Origin: Spisula solida
Lineage: Eukaryota; Mollusca; Bivalvia; Venerida; Mactridae
Length of the DNA stretch: 64,000 bases
Direction of reading: 5' to 3'
NCBI GenBank assembly: GCA_947247005.1
Contig: OX365945.1
Span: 32,790,551-32,854,550, forward strand
Shown here piece after piece: positions 56,211 to 64,000 of this stretch. Under the pieces are notes generated by a model. That model made no database searches, was not told the DNA's origin, and saw only the letters and a list, made by a program, of their open reading frames with translations. Both the position numbers and the translations under genes were made by a program. How positions within the stretch are numbered: position 1 is the first letter of the stretch; each line of letters begins with the position of its first letter.

Positions 56211-57441
56211 TTTTGCATATTCACTTAGAACGACCATTCTGAAAAATGAGGATTTTTTTGCTTGAAGTTAAAGTTGTTAGTAGACTCAGTGTTGCGTTTC
56301 TAGATGCACTCAGTATATTTTTGGTGGAGCATACATGTATGTTACATGATTCAAAAACTTTAACGTGTGAAATTATTGGTCACACACAACATGTTTAAAA
56401 CGAACAGTGCTAGTTGTCTTGGTAAAATATTTATTTTAGTATTTTAAATATAATTATTATCAATTCAATATACATGTAATGTTTCTGAAAATATTTAACC
56501 TTTACATCATGGTGTATATGCATATCGGACCCCTCTGTGCTGACACTGGGTACTTTTGTGCAAAACGATGGTTTAACAGTCGACTCTGAATCAGAGATGT
56601 TAGAAAACGTTTTGTCCGAATCATAGTTTTTTGCTTTCAGCTGTATTGATCACGAGTTGACGCAGGGATTTGTTGTTCTATTAATTTTGTTTCATTGGCT
56701 GACACAAGTTTAAACTAAGATTGAATGTAGGCCGTGCTACTTTCTCGGATGAACATCGTGTCGTGTTTACGAAGCTTGGAGATGTGTCGTTGTGTGTACA
56801 TGGTTCTGTTAAAATGTGTTCGGCTGTCATGTTATATTCCTTCTCATTCATTCCCATACCTTGATATAACATCATATTATACTCTATAAAGCATGTGACA
56901 CTTGTCAGACTGCATAGAGCCCTGCTTCTTTTCCTACATATGGTATACTTTGAAACTTAGCTCCGAACCGTATCATTTTATGAAAATAGCTCCGGACTGT
57001 AGCATTTTCATTTTAGCTCCGAACTGTAGCATTTTTGTTTATGTCGTCTCATTTTGTCTGTTGCTCATATTTATCAGAAATATTTTGCTTGTCGATCTTA
57101 AATTTTGCGACCCACATTATCGCTATTAAATTATAACTTTTAATGAAGCTGTAATTTGTTAAGGACATGTTTTAGTGAATTGCTCCGAACCGTAGCATAG
57201 CAGATTGCGGTTTACGAAATGCGCCGTTGCCCAAATAACAAAAAGTACACAATTTTGTCACCCAGGTAAGAGCGTCGATGATTTGCTTTTGAAAGGAGAC
57301 GGCGCTCGTCTATATTTCATCCAGATCGACCAATTATTAAGAAAGTTACAAGCAAAAATGTTACCTGAATCGAGGCGGTTTGTTTACAAAATTGGCTCCG
57401 AACATTAGCATCTGGTCACGTGGGTTCCCCACAGTGATAGC

Positions 57442-58330
57442 TAAACATTCGACATAATTGTTTGGATTTTATGTTGGAATTATTTAACAAACGCAAAGAC
57501 CTAAATATACAAAGATTGGAAAAATCTACCAAATCTCACAATATCTCGCGGCAGTTTTCTGAAATCTCGTTTTTCTTTAATACCTTATATCTCCTGTTTT
57601 GCTATATATAGGAAAAAACTAATATGTTTATGCAATAGATTTATCATTCTGCTTTATAATGATACCTAATTTATTGAAATCAGTCGAGGAATAAAACAAT
57701 AGATCTTAAAGAGCCAGACCTATTCTCATTTTAATGGAAATGCTAATTTTAGCAGAAAAGACCCCCATTTGCCTCATTCAAACAATAATTGTCTGAATTC
57801 TATTAGAGATAGAAAAAAATAAGTTACATCATGCAGTAGAAGAAGCTTAGCTCTTCAAAATGAGATATAGTTCATTAAAAAAGGATGACAAACAAAAGTG
57901 TTCATGCCAAATATCAGAATCTGCTGCATGCTATTTTGCATTTTCTCTCCGTTGTCAATTAAGTGTCCAATCTGTGTATATTTAGGTCTTTGACAAACGG
58001 TAGTGTTGACTACAGTTATATCGTTAATTAATTGTTATCAATTTTTTATTGTTACATGTAGTTTATACCATAGGCAATCAGCACGTACCCAAACACTCAG
58101 CTAAATCAGATTTTACCACTGTTTACTATCTATGACAGGCTACTAACTTAATTTCCGATTATAAAAGTGCCTTTCACATTTGTAGCCGTGTAGGTTTATT
58201 ATTCATTGAAATAATATATTACGGGTATCAGGGTGTAGCTACTTTATTTTACTTTCAGGATATATCAACACTTTAGTCCTTAAATACACACCCTTTACAC
58301 ACCGAACGTCAGAATCAAGAACACAATTCC
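57442..58330. other. No gene seen
   Basis: AT-rich sequence with no open frame of note and no repeat shared with the rest of the window. Confidence 0.55.
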
Positions 58331-59271
58331 TTAAGGTAATTTGGTTAGCTGAAATTGAACCAATCAGTGTGTAACCATTTCAGGAAATAATTTAATTTCT
58401 CAAGTTGGCAACTGAATTTTTAATAAAACAATTATGCTAAATTGAAAGAATACATATATGTAATGGATATTCATATCAAAAAATGAAAAAGTATTTTATA
58501 AAAGGTGTTTTATCTCCAATTGAAAATTGTCATTTTTTGTGTCAAAATCCTGTAAAACGTACTCACTCAAATTCAATATAAATCACATTGTTGTGTACTC
58601 CAATCTTTTATCCAGGTGCTCGACTATTTCCCTAATAAATTATATTAATGATATCCACACATTGTATCAAAACGTTTGACCACTTTATTACTAGAATTGA
58701 CAAAATTGATTTACACACAGCTGATTATTATAAGTGTAATGTGTGTGTGTATCTATTGATTTAGCTAACAAAGGGCACAAAAGGATGACCGTTGAAAATC
58801 AATGGGTTTGGCAATGACTTGTTTTGATTGCAACTAATCCCATGAATAGAAAGTTTCTACACAAATTCCTTCTACAAATGTTGAATACAAAACAGAATTT
58901 TAAGTTATACATGGTTTAATATTCAGTGATTTACGGAATAAAACTGATAAATATAATTGATATACTTTAATTCTATAGTCGAGCACCTGAATACTAGATT
59001 GGAGTACACAGCAATGTGATTCATATTAAATTTGAGCGAGTACTTTTTGCAGCACAGTTGCACAAAAATTGGCAATTTTCAATGTGTGATAAAACACTTT
59101 TTTACAAATTGAAATTTCATTTTTTGATACAAATATTTTTATGAATGTACATATTTCAATATAGCATAATAATTTTGGCAGAACATTATATTGCAGACTT
59201 GGAAAATCAAATTGTTTTCTGACATAGTTTCACTGTGATAACTTCAATTTCAGCTAACCAATGTACCTTAA
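58331..59271. mobile_element. TTAA-flanked element with about 300-bp inverted repeats
   Basis: It starts TTAAGGTAATTTGGTTAGCT and ends AGCTAACCAATGTACCTTAA, an imperfect inverted pair between TTAA target sites. The arms continue about 300 bp inward (to 58630 and from 58975), for example GTACTCCAATCTTTTATCCA...GGTGCTCGACTAT against its inverted copy. The 941-bp element has no transposase. TTAA sites point to a piggyBac or Kolobok-like mobiliser. Confidence 0.8.
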
Positions 59272-61860
59272 TATGGTCGCTAACTTAGACGTTCAGCAAA
59301 ACCCAGATTTCCACGCTTGTAAACGTGAATTTTGCCTTGAAACAGAATGTTTGCTTCACAAATGGGCCTAGCTAGTCATCCTTTCAGTTAGGGTAACTAA
59401 ATATTTTTCCTCACATGCCAATTAAACATCGCAATATTTCAATAGATCGATAATTAAAAAAAATGTACGAAATTCGCCACCGTCAATTTCCAATTCTATT
59501 TAGTATTCCGATAACCTTACGACCTCAACAGATTCCGAAGCGATCGTTTGATTGGTTAGACTGTGTGTCACGTCATTCATAGTCACGTGTTCAATCGTGA
59601 AAGCTCTGCCATTTCCGTATGTTTCCGGTGTATATACTGAACTTCTAAATTGGTGACCAAACCAATTTCGCGATTCGGACTTATATTGTGTTAAGGGTGT
59701 GTGTTTAAGGACTGAACTGTTTATATATCCGGAAAGTGAAATATCTTCGCTACACGCTGATACCCGTAATATAGCATTTGAGTGAATAAATAAAAAATAC
59801 GACAAGTTAAGTGACACGCACTCAATCTTCCGATATTCGCCTTTCTTAGATATAGGTAAACAATGAGAAGATTGAATTGACTGGGGAAGTATAAAAGTAG
59901 TAGGGTACGTGCTGGCAGCCTGTTGTTTATACATGTATAAAATTTTATGGTGGATCTTTGGTTAATATAATTTATATAAGTAAAGTATTTATATAAGTAT
60001 GAAATTTTCAGAAACGTAATGTTACATCGGCAATATTGTAGACAAACAAAAAATGCTTCAAAATTTGATGGATAAATGCTGATAAGCCCAATCTCATTAC
60101 AAAGTTCTTGCCGCATTCAAGCCTGTATGATAGCAGAATGAGGTCCGTTATTTGGCATTATGGGTCTTACACAATATGAAAACAGAAAAGGGACTAAAAT
60201 GTTCATGTTATTCTTGCTACTTTGGTCCATGGCTTATCAGTCGCCTGGAAAAAGACGCCAATATGACAATGCATACCAAATGCAACACACGAGTTGTTTT
60301 TTTTAATTTAGCAACAGATTAGATGATATTTTAATATTTGCATAACGTTTTTAAATCGGTTTTGTTCAATTAACGTAAAATGGACATGAAAATTGATTTA
60401 TTGACACTTTTCGAGACGTGAGTAGTATATAATGTACTTTACCAACTTAATTCAAGTTTATTGTAATATAAGGCCACCGGCCCAAAAAAACATGCATTCT
60501 ACTTTAAACACATGTGAGTGACAATATAATAATATAAATAAAGCAGGATTAATTTATAATAGTGGACAATGTAAGTAATGTATACATCTAATATAAATTG
60601 ATATTTCCAGAAACAATACATTTAACGTACACAATGTTTATAATTAGAGATATATGTATACCGATAATATGTTATATATAGCATGCATTTCATTGTATTT
60701 GCAAACTTGTGCATGTCTATATGTATGTCATTGTAAAGTTGTGTATGAGCCAATGGCTTTATTTTACTGTAACTGATAATTAGCTACATGCTTTTAATTA
60801 ACTTGAAATTAAATAAGTAAATAAAGTAAACTGAAGCGACTATATAACCAAAAGCTATATATAACATTGACGTCATTGCCGCTAAAATAATCGCTATCTT
60901 CATGAAACGAACGATTTGTTTCAAGTTTAAACATTATATATTGAATGAATCGTATCAATTTTCAATGACATGAATGGAAATCAATGAACGTAGCTAAGTT
61001 GTAAGAGTTATTATTTCTGCGAATTGCCCTCGAAGTAGGAGGTCATTGGCAATTCAACGGATGGTCACGCGCTTACAACTGATACAGTCGATCGCAAACA
61101 ATCAACATTTCAACAAAACAAATATATAAAAGCATTATAATTGTGTAAATTTACAGATACATGTGTTGTGTAAATCAAGCACTTTACTAGACCTGATTAA
61201 TGCGTTCCAATGTTGATAAAGAATACAGGTTGTTGTATAGAGGCAACAGAAAATATATCACCACATACATGCAACACAAAGGCAAATAAAATACTTAACC
61301 ATTTGATAATAACAACCAATGTTAATCACTAACTAATGCATACCCACATTATAGGTACCGGGAACCAAATAACAAGTATGGCTTCCAATTGAAATTCACA
61401 GAATGTGTACACGAGTGTTGATGAACAAAACAGGGATAGCAGCGTATATAGGAGGAACTTATTGATGGTTAGTGTTTGGTTCAAATGGCTACTGTTTTCG
61501 TGAAAGGAATATATATTTTGAAAGGATGTATGTGCTAAGATAAACCTAGAAATGTATGTAAAGAATGGAGACAAACAGTTTATCGATTTAGGCCTGAATA
61601 GTTCGGGAAATGTTATGTGTGTGTTTGATGACAAGTGACACATTTATTGGTTTTTTAATGAAATGGGCATTACTATGTACATATATAATAATTATTAATC
61701 TGTATGATGTTGTGTTAGGTTGGTCAGATTTAGGGAAGGATATTTATTAGTGTACTAGTTTTTAACCCTACTATTGACAGTCAGACAGTACATGTATTCC
61801 TTTCTATGATACTTAGTGATAGACTTTGATTTTTTTCTCTTCTTTAGCAAACGCCAAATT
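59272..61860. other. No gene supported
   Basis: 2.6 kb of AT-rich sequence. The two overlapping minus frames at 59500-59934 and 59721-60116 (144 and 131 codons) lack any motif, have biased composition and overlap each other. I treat them as chance. The 104-codon minus frame at 61329-61643 is likewise featureless. Confidence 0.45.
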
Positions 61861-61861
61861 C

Positions 61862-61925
61862 CTGTGAGTCTTATAAGGTCGTAAGTAGTACTTACAGCCT
61901 TCTAATTCTAAACCAGTGATATATA
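61862..61925. mobile_element. Fragment of TTCGCTGGCTTA-family MITE
   Basis: GAGTCTTATAAGGTCGTAAGTA is followed at once by CTTACAGCCTTCTAATTC...ACCAGTGATATA, the end of the family seen at 18621. Most of the interior is deleted. Confidence 0.6.
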
Positions 61926-62219
61926 TATAAAGATAATAAAACATTGTACAGGAACGGCAGCAGCACTAGACTTAAACAACATAAAAATAGCACATTTCAT
62001 AGTTACATGGCACACTGCTCAACACACAAATGAACGAGAACATTACATAATTTGATTTCTTTCGTGTTTGGTTTACATTTCTTTCACGGTGGTAATCCGT
62101 CAGCATATATTCATTTCAAACATTGTAGATAGATAGATAATTTATTTGACTTTCCAGAAGGTCACAGACCCATGAGGACATACATAACATATATACAATA
62201 CAAATATTAAAGTGTACAC

Positions 62220-62310
62220 ACACGTACACACATCACACATACCAAACACACCACACACACGCACAACAAACACACTCACACACACCCACCCATTCGCACA
62301 CATACACCAT
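62220..62310. repeat. Impure (CA)n tract
   Basis: A CACA-rich stretch with interruptions in the 3' untranslated region of the LINE. The open minus frame over it is compositional. Confidence 0.85.
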
Positions 62311-62396
62311 GTACATACGTACAAATACACATGTTACAGCACAATATGTACAAATTTAGGTTCATAACATCATTATACAAATTTGAAAAAAATACC

Positions 62397-64000
62397 TTAT
62401 ATGTAGTTATTATTATTGCGTATTAAAAATGCTTTATATATATAAATGCTTAATTTTCTGACTATCTTTTCTGTTTCATTCGATAAGAGTTCTATAAATT
62501 TCTGTACATTTGGTCTATGTCTATAATAGTAGGAGATGTATTGTTTTCTAATATCACTGTATAAACTGCACTCAAGCACAAAATGGTATTCATCTTCTAA
62601 TATATCACAAATTAAACATTTTCTATCAGATATAGGTGTAGGATTAGGTCTTGTCCATCTACCACTTTCAATATATAATCGATGTGAGGCTACACGTAAT
62701 CGAGTCAGATTCGAGCGAAATTTTGCAATAGTACATATGTTTAAATATGGTTGAAATTTAAATGATGCTAAATGTTTATATAATGATGAGCGACTTGATT
62801 CTTGAATTCTCCCATTCCACCCTTGTATAAATTGATCTCTTAGTCGTTCCTTCGCAGAAAATAGAAATAACTTAGGTTGGCCTACATCTTGAAATAACCA
62901 CACGTCATAAAAGCCTAACGTACTAAGTAAGTTTTTTAAAAGAGTACACCAATTCTTTCTATTTGGATATATGTCACTGTCAGATTTTAACATAGTATAT
63001 ATTTTTTTATTATATTTATTGTTATCTGTATAAAGTAATTTTACCCAGTATTTTATTATTTGAAAATACCTTATCCATTGATAATTTAGACGCCCTAGTT
63101 CACCGTACACAAAATCATTTTGCGTCGTACGCTTAATCCCTAAAATGTGTTTGCAGAACTGTAGATGCACGCGTTCGATCGCATTACCTTGTATAAATCC
63201 CCAAACTTCACTTGCGTAATTTAAAATTGGAGAAATTAGTTTATCAAATAGATCTAGTTTATGCCCTACTGAAATATCAGTAAATTTATATAAATATTTT
63301 TTCATTTTAAAAACAGCTTTTAATGCTTGTCCGGATAAGGTATTCTGTGTATCAGTAAAAGAACCACCAGTCGAGAACACTATACCTAGGTAGTTAAACT
63401 TGCTTACTACTTCAACTTGATTACCATCAAAAATAAAGTTTAGGTTATTGGGAAGTCGCCCTCCTTTTCGAAATATCATTATTTTCGTTTTCTTTGTGTT
63501 AACAATTAACTTCCAACGTTTACAGTAATCATCTAATACATCTAAACTAGTTTGTAACTCAGCCGCGTCATTTGCGAAGATAACCATATCATCAGCATAA
63601 AGTATAAGAAATATCTTGAAAGACTCAACATCAATTCCGCTTAGGCCTTTCTCAGATAAAACACTTTCGATGTCATTCAGAAACATCGCAAATAAAAATG
63701 GTGACAGGCATTCACCTTGTCTTACGCCGAGAGTACACGTGAATGAATTGCTCAATTGGTTACAGTATTTTACTCTAGATTTGACCGAACAATACATAGA
63801 TTTCATGATATTTAAAAGTTTCCCACGGATTCCCAACTTAATTAATTTAGACCATAAGTTATCTCTTACTATATAATCAAACGCTTTGGAAAAATCGATG
63901 AAAGCACAATATAATTGTTTCCCTTTATTAATCATATGAGTTAGTAACCCATGTAATACAAATATATTATCGACAGTTCCCATTTTAGTTCTGAATCCCG
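62397..64000 (-). CDS. LINE reverse transcriptase, C-terminal part (5' end outside window)
   Basis: Open for about 534 codons from the window edge to 62397 without a break. Visible motifs, counting from the first Met in the window (63983): FIDFSKAFDYI (about residue 29), LGVRQGECLSPFLFAMFLND, the catalytic YADD box in ILYADDMVIFAND, then NTKKTKIM and FNYLGIVF. A thumb region follows, then a C-terminal Cys/His cluster in RKCLICDILEDEYHFVLECS (C-x2-C...H-x4-C). This order belongs to the reverse transcriptase of non-LTR retrotransposons. The exact clade (Jockey/CR1-like is my guess) is not settled. The uninterrupted frame suggests a young copy. An endonuclease domain would lie upstream, outside the window. 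Confidence 0.92.
   Translation of the reverse strand, partial: GFRTKMGTVDNIFVLHGLLTHMINKGKQLYCAFIDFSKAFDYIVRDNLWSKLIKLGIRGKLLNIMKSMYCSVKSRVKYCNQLSNSFTCTLGVRQGECLSPFLFAMFLNDIESVLSEKGLSGIDVESFKIFLILYADDMVIFANDAAELQTSLDVLDDYCKRWKLIVNTKKTKIMIFRKGGRLPNNLNFIFDGNQVEVVSKFNYLGIVFSTGGSFTDTQNTLSGQALKAVFKMKKYLYKFTDISVGHKLDLFDKLISPILNYASEVWGFIQGNAIERVHLQFCKHILGIKRTTQNDFVYGELGRLNYQWIRYFQIIKYWVKLLYTDNNKYNKKIYTMLKSDSDIYPNRKNWCTLLKNLLSTLGFYDVWLFQDVGQPKLFLFSAKERLRDQFIQGWNGRIQESSRSSLYKHLASFKFQPYLNICTIAKFRSNLTRLRVASHRLYIESGRWTRPNPTPISDRKCLICDILEDEYHFVLECSLYSDIRKQYISYYYRHRPNVQKFIELLSNETEKIVRKLSIYIYKAFLIRNNNNYI

Larger units (their letters stand above)
54199..57436. mobile_element. Transib/RAG-like non-autonomous DNA transposon
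   Basis: The element starts CACTGTGGGGAACCCACGTG (54199) and ends with the inverted CACGTGGGTTCCCCACAGTG (57436). ATAGC lies directly on both sides (54194-54198 and 57437-57441) as a 5-bp target duplication. The inverted repeats extend about 480 bp and are nearly identical. They include 3-4 direct units of GCTACGGTTCGGAGC type about 28 bp apart. CAC-starting heptamers with 5-bp target duplications are the known signature of Transib and RAG-like transposons. No RAG1-like core is visible inside; the middle holds a MITE, direct repeats and a Tc1 fragment. The assignment is therefore from the ends only. Confidence 0.7.
62130..64000 (-). mobile_element. LINE (non-LTR retrotransposon), 3' part
   Basis: The minus-strand reverse transcriptase frame (62397 to the window edge) is followed by a 265-bp 3' untranslated region with a CA-rich tract. 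That region ends in a short TAGA/GATA repeat tail at 62130-62143, typical of non-LTR elements. The 5' part lies beyond the window. Confidence 0.88.

Noticed and set aside
54680..56950. RAG1-like or Transib transposase gene inside the 54.2-57.4 kb element
   Set aside because: I looked for a long frame or DDE-type core and found only short frames, a MITE and a Tc1 fragment. The assignment rests on the ends alone.
59500..59934. 144-codon minus-strand frame
   Set aside because: It overlaps a second frame of similar length in another phase, has no domain or signal, and no splice partners were found.

Overview
This is AT-rich eukaryotic genomic DNA with spliced genes. It most likely comes from a marine bivalve mollusc. 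The reasons are the abundant repeat with a hairpin start and tandem units rich in 'aggtcaa' (23.9-25.2 kb and 27.4-28.1 kb), a mollusc-type fibrinogen-related gene, LINE reverse transcriptase and tyrosine-recombinase retroelements of the kind common in bivalves, and very dense MITEs and tRNA-derived SINEs. The species cannot be named from the sequence alone.

Only two convincing host genes are present, both on the minus strand, and both were assembled here from exons whose reading phases match exactly. (1) 9623-11994: a two-exon, 328-residue protein with a ParB-nuclease-like N-terminal domain, a low-complexity middle and a C-terminal CaaX prenylation box. (2) 26785-34799: a four-exon secreted fibrinogen-related protein of about 1610 residues. 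It has a signal peptide, a single 4.1-kb exon coding a very long acidic/lysine-rich region with a central coiled coil, and a C-terminal fibrinogen domain split over two exons.

Layout of the rest. 1-3060: a 1742-bp tandem duplication carrying a TTAA-flanked MITE. 3056-9469: a decayed tyrosine-recombinase retrotransposon (Ngaro/PAT-like) with split direct repeats, gag zinc-knuckle, RNase H and recombinase remnants, and an internal 30-bp minisatellite. 12.1-13.2 kb and 22.6-23.5 kb: two copies, in opposite orientation, of an element made of GTAAAC/GTTTAC quasi-palindromes. 16.9-22.3 kb: an element with terminal inverted repeats above 1 kb and other repeats nested in it. 35.7-36.2 kb: a minisatellite. 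41.9-50.4 kb: a near-identical 4.3-kb tandem duplication carrying a LINE fragment. 54.2-57.4 kb: an element with 5-bp target duplications and CACTGTG/CACAGTG ends, a Transib/RAG-like signature. 58.3-59.3 kb: a TTAA-flanked element with long inverted repeats. 62.1-64.0 kb: the 3' part of a LINE with an open reverse transcriptase reading frame that runs off the window.

The long AT-rich stretches between these features hold no gene that I can support. The strongest leads are the giant fibrinogen-related gene with a triplicated splice acceptor, the ParB-like CaaX protein, the split-direct-repeat element, the Transib-like element and the quasi-palindrome arrays.
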